From positions 1 to 39,795 of the forward strand of contig JBFLYO010000036.1 in assembly GCA_040756745.1 (NCBI GenBank): 39,795 bases of DNA, in the 5' to 3' direction. This DNA is from JBFLYO01 sp040756745 (GTDB lineage: Bacteria; Bacteroidota; Ignavibacteria; UBA10030; UBA6906). Numbering within the stretch: position 1 is the first letter of the stretch; each line of letters opens with the position of its first letter. Under the pieces are notes generated by a model. The model ran no database searches. It was given only the letters and a program-made list of their open reading frames with translations, and had not been told where the DNA came from. The position numbers were made by a program, and so were the translations under genes. Of the stretch, positions 1-8,904 are shown piece after piece.

Positions 1-75
1 GAACACGGCGAGAAAGGGTACCACGAACTCGGCTGATCAGCACTTCCACCATATCATTCACCGAAGGGACACCTT

Positions 76-1506
76 ATGGCAAAAAGCTCGGCAACGCATC
101 TGGCCCGCGTCTTCAAGATGATCAAGGACGAAGGGGTCACGATGATCGACTTCAAGTTCATGGATTTTCCGGGACAGTGGCAGCATTTCTCGGTCCCAGT
201 GAGCAAGCTCGAGGAAGACTCCTTTGAGGAGGGGTTTGGGTTCGACGGGTCGAGCATTCGCGGCTGGAAGGCCATCAACGAGAGCGACATGCTCATCATT
301 CCGGACGCCGCCACCGCATTCATCGACCGCTTCATCGAGGCGAAGACGCTCAGCCTGATCTGTGACGTCTACGATCCGCTCACGAAGGAGAAATATGAGC
401 GCTGCCCGCGGTCGATCGCGCAGAAGGCGGAAGCGTATCTCAAGTCGACGGGGATCGCCGATACCGCCTACTTCGGTGCGGAAGCGGAGTTCTTCATCTT
501 CGACGACGTCCGGTTCGACACGACCGAGCACAGCAGCTACCATTACGTCGACTCCGTGGAGGGACGCTGGAACTCTGGCCGCGACGAAATGCCGAACCTC
601 GCGTACAAGCCGCGCTACAAGGAGGGATACTTCCCGGTTCCGCCGACAGACCACTTACAGGACCTCCGCAATGAGATGACGGCCAACCTTATCGCTGCAG
701 GTCTCGATGTCGAGGCCCAGCATCACGAGGTGGCAACGGCCGGACAATCCGAAATCGACCTGAAGTTCGAACCTTTGCTGCGAAGCGCCGACGACCTGCT
801 CCTGTTTAAATACGTCATCAAGAATACCGCGCGGCTGCGGGGGCGGACCGTGACGTTCATGCCGAAACCGATTTTCGGGGACAATGGCTCGGGGATGCAC
901 GTTCATCAGAGTCTCTGGAAAGACGCAAAGCCGCTGTTCTACGGGCAAGGCTATGCAAACCTGAGCGAGCTGGCCCTGTACTACGTCGGCGGGCTGCTCA
1001 GGCATGCCCCGGCACTCTGTGCGATCACCAATCCCACCACGAACTCCTACAAGCGCCTGGTGCCGGGGTTCGAGGCGCCCGTGAACCTTGCCTACTCGCA
1101 GCGCAACCGCAGCGCCTCCATCCGCATCCCGATGTACTCGACGAGTCCAAAGGCGAAGCGCATCGAGTTCCGCTGCCCCGACCCTGCATGCAATCCATAC
1201 CTTGCGTTTTCGGCGATGATGATGGCGGGGCTGGACGGTATCATGAACAAGATCGACCCGGGCGAGCCGCTTGACAAGGACATCTACGATCTCGCGCCGG
1301 AAGAGTTGAAGAACGTACCGTCGACCCCCGGCTCGCTGCAGGAAGCACTCCAGGCGCTGGAGCGCGACCACGACTTCCTCCTGCGCGGCGACGTGTTCAC
1401 CGAAGACGTGATCGACACGTGGATCTCGTACAAGATGGACAAAGAGGTCAAGCCGATGGCGCTCCGGCCGCATCCATACGAATTCGGGCTCTACTACGAT
1501 GTATAG
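76..1506 (+). CDS. glnA: Type I glutamine synthetase
   Basis: Cytoplasmic ATP-dependent ligase that makes glutamine from glutamate and ammonia, the main entry point of ammonia into metabolism. The 476-aa product is close to the usual 470 aa of the GSI-beta type. Visible family signatures are GFDGSSIRGW near residue 55, the substrate/metal segment NGSGMHVHQS near residue 272 and NRSASIRIP near residue 345. The segment DKDIYDLAPEE places a tyrosine (about Y404) where enterobacterial enzymes are adenylylated (Tyr397 in E. coli), so control by adenylylation is possible, although no adenylyltransferase gene lies in the window. A GAAGGGA ribosome-binding site precedes the ATG. It is followed by a repeat-bearing spacer, so it is probably transcribed alone or ends an upstream unit. 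Confidence 0.97.
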   Translation: MAKSSATHLARVFKMIKDEGVTMIDFKFMDFPGQWQHFSVPVSKLEEDSFEEGFGFDGSSIRGWKAINESDMLIIPDAATAFIDRFIEAKTLSLICDVYDPLTKEKYERCPRSIAQKAEAYLKSTGIADTAYFGAEAEFFIFDDVRFDTTEHSSYHYVDSVEGRWNSGRDEMPNLAYKPRYKEGYFPVPPTDHLQDLRNEMTANLIAAGLDVEAQHHEVATAGQSEIDLKFEPLLRSADDLLLFKYVIKNTARLRGRTVTFMPKPIFGDNGSGMHVHQSLWKDAKPLFYGQGYANLSELALYYVGGLLRHAPALCAITNPTTNSYKRLVPGFEAPVNLAYSQRNRSASIRIPMYSTSPKAKRIEFRCPDPACNPYLAFSAMMMAGLDGIMNKIDPGEPLDKDIYDLAPEELKNVPSTPGSLQEALQALERDHDFLLRGDVFTEDVIDTWISYKMDKEVKPMALRPHPYEFGLYYDV

Positions 1507-1513
1507 CGCAGGG

Positions 1514-1614
1514 TTGCGGAATGCGGAATGCGGAGTGCGAAACGTTCTCGATTGCGGAATGCAGAGTGAGTACGTCAGCTCTTTCAAGTCCGCAATCCGA
1601 AATTCGCGTTCCGA
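1514..1614. repeat. GCGGAATGC-type imperfect repeat with inverted arms
   Basis: The spacer after glnA begins with near-tandem 7-nt units (GCGGAAT repeated with variation, 1516-1539). It then carries an inverted pair ATTGCGGA (1551-1558) and TCCGCAAT (1589-1596) around a 30-nt loop. A related block occurs in inverse orientation at 27915-27946. No T tract follows, so it is not a simple terminator. It looks like a dispersed intergenic repeat, but only two copies are visible here. Confidence 0.55.
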
Positions 1615-1727
1615 ACACCTGGTGACTCCAAGCGCATCATAGTTGTAAGTTGCACTCGGGAGTCGTGAGCACTCGCGTCCTCCGGCCGTGTGGTCGGGGG
1701 ACGCTGCGTTTCTGGCGACCGCTCAGC

Positions 1728-1756
1728 TTGTTTTTGCTCCAACTAATCGCTATGTT
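1728..1756 (+). promoter_or_regulatory. Candidate promoter overlapping an upstream ATG
   Basis: TTGTTT (1728-1733), 17 nt, then TATGTT (1751-1756). The -10 box covers the ATG at 1752, so transcription would start near 1763 and the first usable start codon would be the ATG at 1764. This is a match by eye to a sigma-70-like pattern; no transcription data exist. Confidence 0.3.
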
Positions 1757-1763
1757 GCATCAC

Positions 1764-2546
1764 ATGGAGCACACCAGGATTTCATACGCTGCGGCTGAAC
1801 GGCGCGCCGTGATCACGCTGCAGCGTCCCGACAAACGGAATGCGCTCGACGATGTAATGGTCGCAGAACTGACCGGCGCATTCACCGCAGCGGGGAGAGA
1901 TCCAGGAGTAAAGGCCATCGTGCTGAAAGGGGAGGGACCCGCCTTCTGTGCGGGCGCCGACCTCGAATACCTTCAACGGATATCGACGTTCGACCTCGAA
2001 GAACACCGGACGGATTCGAAACGTCTGGCCTCCCTGTTCCGCCTGATCTATGAAATCCGCAAACCCGTTGTGGCGGTCGTCCACGGCCCGGCACTTGCCG
2101 GCGGCTGCGGTCTGGCTGGCGTGTGCGATTTCGTCATCGCCTCGCAGGAGCACGCCCGGTTCGGGTACCCGGAGGTGAGGATCGGCTTCATCCCCGCCGT
2201 GGTCATGGTGTTCCTTGTGAAACGGATCGGCGAAGGGAAGGCGCGCGAGCTGGTGTTGCGCGGACATGTGGTGGATGCAGACGAGGCGCTGCGCATCGGT
2301 CTTGTAACGATGGCAGTCCCACACGCGGCGTTGGGGTCGTCGGAGGCGGCACTGCTCGACGAGTTGCTTGCCGCGAACAGCCTGACGTCGATGGGGCTGT
2401 GCAAGGAGATGCTGGCCAAACTGCAGGGGATGAACTTCCTGGACGCTCTGGAGTTCGCGGCAAACATGAACGCCGCAGCGCGCATGACCGCCGATTGCAG
2501 GCAGGGCATCGAGGGATTCCTGGCAAAGAAGAAGAACGTCTGGTAG
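1764..2546 (+). CDS. Enoyl-CoA hydratase/isomerase (crotonase) family protein
   Basis: Crotonase-fold protein of 260 aa, probably hydrating or isomerising an acyl-CoA in fatty- or amino-acid breakdown. CAGADL and the following ALAGGCGLA segment supply the two backbone oxyanion-hole positions. Of the two catalytic glutamates known in rat enoyl-CoA hydratase (E144 and E164), only the second appears conserved (FGYPEV); the first position reads Gly in GGCGLA. That suggests a methylglutaconyl-CoA-hydratase-like or isomerase-like chemistry rather than classical hydration, but the substrate cannot be told. The reading frame is open from 1650, but family resemblance begins just after the ATG at 1764. 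No ribosome-binding site is visible there. apt starts 1 nt after the stop codon, so the two are probably co-transcribed. Confidence 0.88.
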   Translation: MEHTRISYAAAERRAVITLQRPDKRNALDDVMVAELTGAFTAAGRDPGVKAIVLKGEGPAFCAGADLEYLQRISTFDLEEHRTDSKRLASLFRLIYEIRKPVVAVVHGPALAGGCGLAGVCDFVIASQEHARFGYPEVRIGFIPAVVMVFLVKRIGEGKARELVLRGHVVDADEALRIGLVTMAVPHAALGSSEAALLDELLAANSLTSMGLCKEMLAKLQGMNFLDALEFAANMNAAARMTADCRQGIEGFLAKKKNVW

Positions 2547-2547
2547 C

Positions 2548-3081
2548 ATGACCGACTATCCCGATCTGCTCGAAAAAATCCGCACGGTTCCCGACTTCCC
2601 GAAGAAAGGGATCATGTTCCGTGACATCACCACCCTGCTGAAAGACGGCACGGCGTTCGCGCGGGCGGTAGACCTCCTGTACGGACAGTACCGCCGCACC
2701 CCTGTCGACAAGGTGGTCAGCGTGGAGTCGCGCGGCTTCATTCTGGGGGCGCCTCTGGCCTGCCGGCTGGGAGCGGGGTTCGTTCCTGTGCGGAAGCCGG
2801 GAAAACTCCCCGCGGCCGTCGCCCGCGAGGAATACCAGCTGGAGTACGGGACCGACGCTGTGGAGATGCATCAGGACGCGCTGCGCCCGGGAGAACGAGT
2901 CCTTCTGCACGACGACTTGCTTGCGACCGGCGGCACAATGCTGGCGGTATGCCGCCTCGTCCAACGGCTCGGCGGCACGATCGTCGGGATATCGTTCCTC
3001 ATTGAGTTGGCGTTCTTGAAGGGCAGGGAACGGCTGACCCCGCACCAGGTGTTCGCCCTGCTCACGTACGACAGCGAGTAG
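2548..3081 (+). CDS. apt: Adenine phosphoribosyltransferase
   Basis: Purine salvage enzyme converting adenine and PRPP to AMP and pyrophosphate in the cytoplasm. The 177-aa length matches bacterial Apt. The PRPP-binding loop HDDLLATGGT lies at residues 121-130 with the paired acidic residues D122 and D123. The N-terminal segment FPKKGIMFRDIT and the VESRGFILG motif are typical of the family. It begins 1 nt after the crotonase gene, implying one transcript, although the two functions are not obviously linked. Confidence 0.96.
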   Translation: MTDYPDLLEKIRTVPDFPKKGIMFRDITTLLKDGTAFARAVDLLYGQYRRTPVDKVVSVESRGFILGAPLACRLGAGFVPVRKPGKLPAAVAREEYQLEYGTDAVEMHQDALRPGERVLLHDDLLATGGTMLAVCRLVQRLGGTIVGISFLIELAFLKGRERLTPHQVFALLTYDSE

Positions 3082-3154
3082 TAGCTCCTCCAAAGCTTTC
3101 CCCTCGCTCTGTTCTTTCCCTGGGAGCCTGCCTCCCGCAACCCATGATTCCGCA

Positions 3155-4540
3155 ATGGTACGTTCGTACACGATACGTGCATACGTTGGTGCCCTCCTGT
3201 CTTCGATGGTGCTGGGATTCTCCGCCTCCGGAGCCCAGTCGCGCGTCCCCCGCGTGCTGTCGCTTGAAGAAGCAGTGGCCGTTGCGTTACGCGAGAATCA
3301 TGAGCTTGCCGCCGCCCGCCTCGAGGTGGAGAAGGCGGATGCACGCGTGCACGAGGCGTGGGGCTTCGCCCTGCCGCGCCTGGACCTGAACGCCCGCTAC
3401 AGCAGGGCACTGAAAAAGCCGGTCTTCTTTCTTCCCGATTTCAACGACCTTTCCAGCGGGAGAGTCATGCCGATCGAGATCGGGTCGACGAATTCGGTGG
3501 ACATGACGTTCTCGGCCAGCCAGGTGCTGTTCAACACTGCGGTGTTCACAGGCGTGGGGACCGCGAGGGTGTACTCGCAGGCTGCACGGGACGTATGCCG
3601 CGCGCGGGAAGTAGACGTCGTGACCGGCGTGCGCAAGGCGTTCTATGGGGCAATGCTCGCTGCGGAGATCCTCTCCGTTGCTCAACAGAATCTCAGCAAC
3701 GCGGAAGCAAACCTGCGCAATGTCACACTCCTTGCCTCGCAGGGCCTCGTTGCCGAATACGACCGGCTGCGGGCGTCCGTCGGCGTTGAAAACCTCCGTC
3801 CGGAAATCACCAGGGCGGAAAACGGACTGACTCTCGCGCTCAACGGCCTGAAACTCTCCATGGGCCTAGCCATCAATGAGCCGGTCGAGGTCAAAGGAAG
3901 CATCGCGTACGTAGCGGTAGATTCGACCATCCTGGCGACGGCGGGACAGGAAGTCCTTGCCTCAAATCCGTCGCTCTCCGCCCTCCGGCATCAGGAGGAG
4001 GTGGGAGGTGCGATCGTCGCCGTGGAGCGGTCGAACTATCTGCCGTCGCTTGCTGCGTTCGGAACTTATGAGCTCCAGGGGCAAAAGAACGACCTGCGGA
4101 TATCGACTCGCGACCTGGTGAGCAGCGCACTGGTCGGCGTCACTCTGTCGGTGAACTTGTTCAACGGCCTGCAGACGAATGCGCGCGTCGAACAGGCTCA
4201 GCTCGATATGCGGAAGATTCAACAACAGATCCGGGGACTGGAGCTCCAGCTCACCACCGGCGTATCGTCGGCGCTGCTTCAGCTCAGCCGGATCCGGCAG
4301 CGCATCGCCGCGCAGGAGGAAACCATTAAGAGCGCGGAGCGGGGCCATGCCATCGCCTCGACCCGCTACAACAGCGGCTCCGCAACCCTGCTCGAGGTCA
4401 ATGACGCCCGGCTGGCGCTTAACCAGGCCAGGCTGAACCTCGTGCAGACCCACTACGACTACATGATCGCGGCCGCGGAGCTTGACCAGCTTCTCGGACG
4501 ACTTCCCCCGTACGTCCGGGAGGCGGCGGCCAGCGACTGA
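3155..4540 (+). CDS. TolC-family outer membrane efflux protein
   Basis: Outer-membrane channel component of a tripartite efflux pump, 461 aa. The N-terminus (VGALLSSMVLGFSASGAQS) is a signal peptide. Two TolC/OEP repeats follow, each with long alpha-helical hairpins: the first begins with LSLEEAVAVALREN, and the second runs through SVNLFNGLQTNARVEQA to the motif ATLLEVNDARLALNQARLNLVQ near residue 410. Membrane-fusion and RND genes follow in the same direction, which makes this the outer partner of that pump. The ATG at 3155 has no strong ribosome-binding site, but later starts would remove the signal peptide. The first codons form a GTACG-TT-CGTAC palindrome, listed separately. Confidence 0.93.
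   Translation: MVRSYTIRAYVGALLSSMVLGFSASGAQSRVPRVLSLEEAVAVALRENHELAAARLEVEKADARVHEAWGFALPRLDLNARYSRALKKPVFFLPDFNDLSSGRVMPIEIGSTNSVDMTFSASQVLFNTAVFTGVGTARVYSQAARDVCRAREVDVVTGVRKAFYGAMLAAEILSVAQQNLSNAEANLRNVTLLASQGLVAEYDRLRASVGVENLRPEITRAENGLTLALNGLKLSMGLAINEPVEVKGSIAYVAVDSTILATAGQEVLASNPSLSALRHQEEVGGAIVAVERSNYLPSLAAFGTYELQGQKNDLRISTRDLVSSALVGVTLSVNLFNGLQTNARVEQAQLDMRKIQQQIRGLELQLTTGVSSALLQLSRIRQRIAAQEETIKSAERGHAIASTRYNSGSATLLEVNDARLALNQARLNLVQTHYDYMIAAAELDQLLGRLPPYVREAAASD
3158..3169. promoter_or_regulatory. Palindrome at the start of the efflux operon, possible operator
   Basis: GTACG and CGTAC are perfect inverted arms around TT, starting at the fourth base of the tolC-like gene. ACGT-rich half sites continue to about 3186. 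Efflux operons are often controlled by TetR- or MarR-type repressors at such sites, but no regulator gene is nearby and the bases are also coding, so this is weak evidence. Confidence 0.2.
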
Positions 4541-4568
4541 ATCATCTGACGATGAGGAACACACTTGC

Positions 4569-5624
4569 ATGAACGGTGAACGCGTGAAGCAGTTCGTGGT
4601 GCTCCCACAGCTGGCGGTGCTTGCCCTGGCGTGCGGAAGATCCGACGATCCTCAACTACAGCCCTCAGCAGAATCCACCCTCCGTCCGGTCAACGTGAAC
4701 GTCACGACTATCGCCTTGACTCCCTTCGTCCGCACGATAAACATCGCGGGGACAGTCAAAGCTCTGGAGGACGTCATGGTGAGCCCGGAAGAAGGGGGGG
4801 TGCTCGCAGCCTGGAAGGTGGAACGGGGGGCGCACGTCCGTCGGGGGACGGTCATCGGGCTGTTGAACGATGACGTCATCAAGGCGAGCAGTGACGCGGC
4901 GACGGCGCAGTTCCGCATCGCCGAGTTGAACTTCCAGAAGCAGGAGAAGGTGTACGCCGAGCAGGGGATCAGCGAATTGCAGTACAAGAGCTCCGGCTAT
5001 TCGCGGGATGCCGCCAAAGCACAGGCCGACCTGATGCAAGCGCGACTCAGGCATACCCGATTGACGAGTCCAATCGATGGTATTCTCGATGATCGATTCG
5101 TGGACGAGGGGGAGATGGCAGCACCGGGCGTCCCCGTTGCGCGCATCGTGAACATTGCAACGGTGAAGATCCAGGCGAGCGTCCCCGAGCGTCACGCCGG
5201 CGCGGTTCAGCGGGGTGCAAGAGTCACCTTCCGCGCAGCGGCCCTGCCCGGCCGCGAGTTTTTGGGAAAGGTCAGTTTCATCGGTGCAACCCTCTCCGCG
5301 GACAACAAAACGTTTCTCGTGGAGGCCCTCGTTCCCAATCCTGGCGCCCTGCTGAAACCCGAAATGGTCGGACACGCGGCCATCCTCCGGGCTGCGCGGG
5401 GGGAGGCGATTCTGATCCCCGAGGAAACCGTGCTGCAGGTCGATAAGGATCGGCTCGTGGTCTTCGTGGAAGAACACGGGAAGGCCCGCGAACGTGTTGT
5501 CCTGGTCGGGGAACGTGAGGGATCGCTGCTGGAAATCATCTCCGGCCTTTCGGCAGGGGAACGTTTGATCACTGCCGGGTTCCGGGGGCTCGTGGACGGC
5601 CAGCCAGTCATCCCAGCGCAATGA
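4569..5624 (+). CDS. RND efflux periplasmic adaptor (membrane fusion) lipoprotein
   Basis: Periplasmic adaptor of a HlyD/AcrA-type pump, linking the inner-membrane RND protein to the TolC-like channel. From the ATG at 4569 the product is 351 aa. It starts with a hydrophobic leader ending LALAC, so Cys22 is a likely lipidation site. The domain order is the usual one: a first half lipoyl (EGGVLAAWKVERGAHVRRGTVIGLL), a helical hairpin, a second half lipoyl (LTSPIDGILDDRFVDEGEMAAPG) and beta-barrel and membrane-proximal domains. The open frame extends upstream to 4482 inside tolC, but those residues read as out-of-frame tolC sequence. It begins 28 nt after tolC and ends 13 nt before the RND gene. 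Confidence 0.92.
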   Translation: MNGERVKQFVVLPQLAVLALACGRSDDPQLQPSAESTLRPVNVNVTTIALTPFVRTINIAGTVKALEDVMVSPEEGGVLAAWKVERGAHVRRGTVIGLLNDDVIKASSDAATAQFRIAELNFQKQEKVYAEQGISELQYKSSGYSRDAAKAQADLMQARLRHTRLTSPIDGILDDRFVDEGEMAAPGVPVARIVNIATVKIQASVPERHAGAVQRGARVTFRAAALPGREFLGKVSFIGATLSADNKTFLVEALVPNPGALLKPEMVGHAAILRAARGEAILIPEETVLQVDKDRLVVFVEEHGKARERVVLVGEREGSLLEIISGLSAGERLITAGFRGLVDGQPVIPAQ

Positions 5625-5637
5625 GGGAGCCCGCGGC

Positions 5638-8600
5638 ATGCGAATTTCCGATTGGGCGGTCGATAATAGAGTCGCAATCTACATCCTGATCCTGATCATC
5701 GTGATCATGGGGTACGTCTCGTACTTGGGACTCCCACGCGAGGCGGCACCCGACATCACGATTCCCCTTGTCATCGTCTCCACGCCCTACATCGGCGTCT
5801 CCCCGGCCGATATCGAAGGGCTCGTCACCCAGCCGCTCGAACGCAATCTCAAGGGTCTCAAGGATCTCAAACAGATCACTTCCGCCTCCAAGGAAGGAGT
5901 GTCCACGATCCGAGTCGAGTTCAACACGGGCGTGGACATCGATGAAGCGCTCCGACGCGTCCGCGACAAGGTCAACTCAACACGTCCGGAACTTCCCGCC
6001 GACATCCTTGATCCGGTGGTCTCCGAGATCAATTTCAGCGAGTTCCCGATTATGTACATCAATGTCGGCGGGACCCTCGGCCTGGCTCGTCTGCGGCAGG
6101 CAGCAGAGGACATTCAGGACCGCATCGAGAGCATACCCGGTGTGCTCCGGGCGGATCTGAGCGGCGGCCTCATGCACGAAGTGCAGGTGAACTGCGACGT
6201 CAATCTCCTGAACGGTTACCGGATCAGTTTCGACGATGTGGTGAACGCCATCAAGGCGGAAAACGTCTCTGTCCCCGGCGGCGTCATCGACAACGGGAGA
6301 ATGGCATATTCCGTCCGCGTCCCCGGTGAATACAAAACCGTGCGCCCAATCGAGGATATCATCGTCAAACTGCACAACAGCAAGCCCGTCTACGTGCGCG
6401 ACGTCGCAGACGTCCGGCTTTCCTTTGAGGACCGGAAGACGTACGCCCGGCTGGGGGGGACGGAGGTGGTGACGCTTGCTGTCCGGAAGAGGGCGGGGGA
6501 GAACCTCATTCGGATTGCCAACGACGTAAGGGCTGCCCTCGAGGAGCTTCGCCCATCCCTCCCGCAATCAGTGACGATAGCGATATCGAATGATCAGTCG
6601 GTGACGATCAGCCGCATGGTCCGAGAGCTGGAAAACAGCATCATGACGGGAATGACGCTCGTCGTCCTGGTGCTCTTCATGTTTTTCGGCTTCAAGAATT
6701 CGCTGCTGATCTCTACGGCGATCCCCCTCTCGATGTTCATCGGCTTCATTGTTCTCTCCCTGGCCAACATTACCCTGAACTTCGTCGTACTGTTCAGCCT
6801 CGTGCTTGTCCTGGGTATCCTGGTGGATGACGCAATCGTCGTGGTGGAGAACATTTATCGGCACCAGCAGACCTTCAACAAGAGTCCGCTCCAGGCGGCA
6901 AAGGACGCGACGGCCGAAGTGACGGTGCCCGTCGCCACATCCACGCTGACAACCCTTTCGGCGTTCATTCCGCTGCTCTTCTGGCCGGGCGTCGTCGGCG
7001 ACTTCATGTCGTTTCTGCCGATCACCCTGATTTGCACACTGGGAGCGTCGCTGTTCGTCGCCTTCGTCATCAGCCCCGTGCAGGGTGCGCAGTGGATCAA
7101 CTACCAGCGTGAGATTCTGAAGGCGCGCGAGAACCTCGAGCATCCCCACTGGTACAAAAAATTCAACCCGATCACGATCGTGTACCACAAGGTGGACGAA
7201 CGGTTCTTTCCATGGATGCAGCATGTGTACGTCAGGACGCTTCGTTGGTCGCTGCAGAGGGCGGGACGTACGCTTGCAGGTGCGGTGGGCCTCCTTCTGC
7301 TCATCAGCGTCATCTTCGCGCTGTTCAGTAAAGGAGTCGAGTTCTTCCCGAACACCCAGCCGAATCTCGTGAACGTGAGCGTGGAAGCCCCACCCGGCAC
7401 CGCACTCGATGCGACCAATGCCATTACCCGGTCGCTCGAATCGAGGATCGAAGGCGTCGCCGGGAGGACGGACATGGAGTTCGTTGTAACGACGGTCGGT
7501 GTGTCGGACAATCCGTTCGATTTCGGCGGACAGGGGACGGCCAACAAGGGAGGGATTGCCATCAATTTCTTCGAGAAGGCGAAGCGTAACCAGAGTTCTT
7601 TCACCTCACTTGAAGAGGTGCGCAGTGCAGTTGCCGGGGTGCCGGGAGCCGACATCAAGGTGTCGAAGCAGGCCATGGGGCCTCCGGTGGGGGCGCCCGT
7701 GAGCGTCGAGATTTCCGGGGAGGATTACGATCAACTGGCCTTCCTGAGCGCCCGGGCCCAGGCCCTGATCAAGGATATCGCCGGCCTGGTGGATCTGAAG
7801 GACAATTACAACACGGGGAAGCCGGAGGTGACCGTGGTGGTTGACCGAGAGAAAGCTGCGCTGTTGTGGATGAACACCGGCCAGATTGCGTCCACAGTGC
7901 GCGCCGCGGTGAACGGTGCCGAGGCAACGAAGTACAGGGTAGGGGAGGATGAATACAAGATCCGCGTACGGCTCCGGGAAGACCAGAGGAATTCAGTGCA
8001 GGCGCTCGAGCAGCTCAATATCACGTTCATGAACCGGATGGGGCGACAGCTGTCGGTGCCGCTGGTGTCCGTGGCCGAGATCAGGACAACGTCCTCCTTT
8101 GCGGATATCCAGCGGAAGGACCAGAAGCGCGTGATCACGCTGACCGGCGAGGTGCAGGGGCGGCTCTCGAATGAAGTTCTCAGAGAGGTCAAGACGCGTC
8201 TCGCCCAACTGCAACTCCCGCTGGGATATGGGTTGAGGTACTCGGGCGAGGAGGAGGAACAAAACAAGGCGCGGGATTTTCTTGCGAAAGCGTTCGTCGC
8301 TACCCTCCTGCTCGTCTTCCTCGTGGTCGTGACGGAGTTCAACTCAATCCGCGTCCCGTTGATCATCATGTTTTCCGTCCCCCTCTCGCTGATTGGAGTA
8401 TTTCTTGGACTGCTCTTAACCAGGACTCCCTTCAGCATTATCATGACAGGCGTCGGCGTGGTCTCGCTGGCCGGTATCGTGGTCAGGAATGCGATCGTCC
8501 TCCTCGATTTCATGAAACACCTCAAAGGAGAGGGAATGCCGACGGAAGAAGCTCTTGTGGAGGCGGGGCGAATCCGGCTCAGACCGGTTCTCCTGACGGC

Positions 8601-8871
8601 CGCCACGGCCATCCTGGGCGTCATGCCCCTGGCAACGGGAGTGGATTTTGACTGGCAGGAAATGCATTTTGTCATCGGAGCGGAGAGTGCCGACTTCTGG
8701 CGCCCTCTGGGGATTGCGTTCATCTTTGGGCTCGCGGTATCGACATTTCTCACGCTTGTTGTGATTCCCACGTTCTACCTCCTGCTGGAGAAGTGGATCG
8801 CACACGCAGTCGTATGGTTGTGTCGTATGTTCCGGATCGGCAGGACGGCCGGCGGCAATGAAGCCACCTGA
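5638..8871 (+). CDS. RND-family efflux transporter, inner-membrane pump
   Basis: Proton-driven inner-membrane pump of the HAE1/AcrB type, 1077 aa, with 12 membrane segments expected and two large periplasmic loops. The first transmembrane helix is at residues 12-32. The proton-relay pair in TM4 is present as D397-D398 (GILVDDAIVVVEN). The TM10 position that is Lys940 in AcrB reads Arg (R950 in GIVVRNAIVLLDF), an unusual basic replacement. An extra cytoplasmic stretch between TM6 and TM7 (around residues 490-520, NYQREILKARENLEH) is typical of this subfamily. It completes a tolC / adaptor / pump operon. Substrates cannot be read from sequence. The tryptophanase-type gene begins 33 nt later and may be on the same transcript. 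Confidence 0.95.
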   Translation: MRISDWAVDNRVAIYILILIIVIMGYVSYLGLPREAAPDITIPLVIVSTPYIGVSPADIEGLVTQPLERNLKGLKDLKQITSASKEGVSTIRVEFNTGVDIDEALRRVRDKVNSTRPELPADILDPVVSEINFSEFPIMYINVGGTLGLARLRQAAEDIQDRIESIPGVLRADLSGGLMHEVQVNCDVNLLNGYRISFDDVVNAIKAENVSVPGGVIDNGRMAYSVRVPGEYKTVRPIEDIIVKLHNSKPVYVRDVADVRLSFEDRKTYARLGGTEVVTLAVRKRAGENLIRIANDVRAALEELRPSLPQSVTIAISNDQSVTISRMVRELENSIMTGMTLVVLVLFMFFGFKNSLLISTAIPLSMFIGFIVLSLANITLNFVVLFSLVLVLGILVDDAIVVVENIYRHQQTFNKSPLQAAKDATAEVTVPVATSTLTTLSAFIPLLFWPGVVGDFMSFLPITLICTLGASLFVAFVISPVQGAQWINYQREILKARENLEHPHWYKKFNPITIVYHKVDERFFPWMQHVYVRTLRWSLQRAGRTLAGAVGLLLLISVIFALFSKGVEFFPNTQPNLVNVSVEAPPGTALDATNAITRSLESRIEGVAGRTDMEFVVTTVGVSDNPFDFGGQGTANKGGIAINFFEKAKRNQSSFTSLEEVRSAVAGVPGADIKVSKQAMGPPVGAPVSVEISGEDYDQLAFLSARAQALIKDIAGLVDLKDNYNTGKPEVTVVVDREKAALLWMNTGQIASTVRAAVNGAEATKYRVGEDEYKIRVRLREDQRNSVQALEQLNITFMNRMGRQLSVPLVSVAEIRTTSSFADIQRKDQKRVITLTGEVQGRLSNEVLREVKTRLAQLQLPLGYGLRYSGEEEEQNKARDFLAKAFVATLLLVFLVVVTEFNSIRVPLIIMFSVPLSLIGVFLGLLLTRTPFSIIMTGVGVVSLAGIVVRNAIVLLDFMKHLKGEGMPTEEALVEAGRIRLRPVLLTAATAILGVMPLATGVDFDWQEMHFVIGAESADFWRPLGIAFIFGLAVSTFLTLVVIPTFYLLLEKWIAHAVVWLCRMFRIGRTAGGNEAT

Positions 8872-8904
8872 ACCCGGGAGGCAGCAGATCACTCTGAAAC
8901 AGCC

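Noticed and set aside
3122..3136. GGGAG/CTCCC hairpin after apt as a terminator
   Set aside because: Five-pair stem without a T tract.
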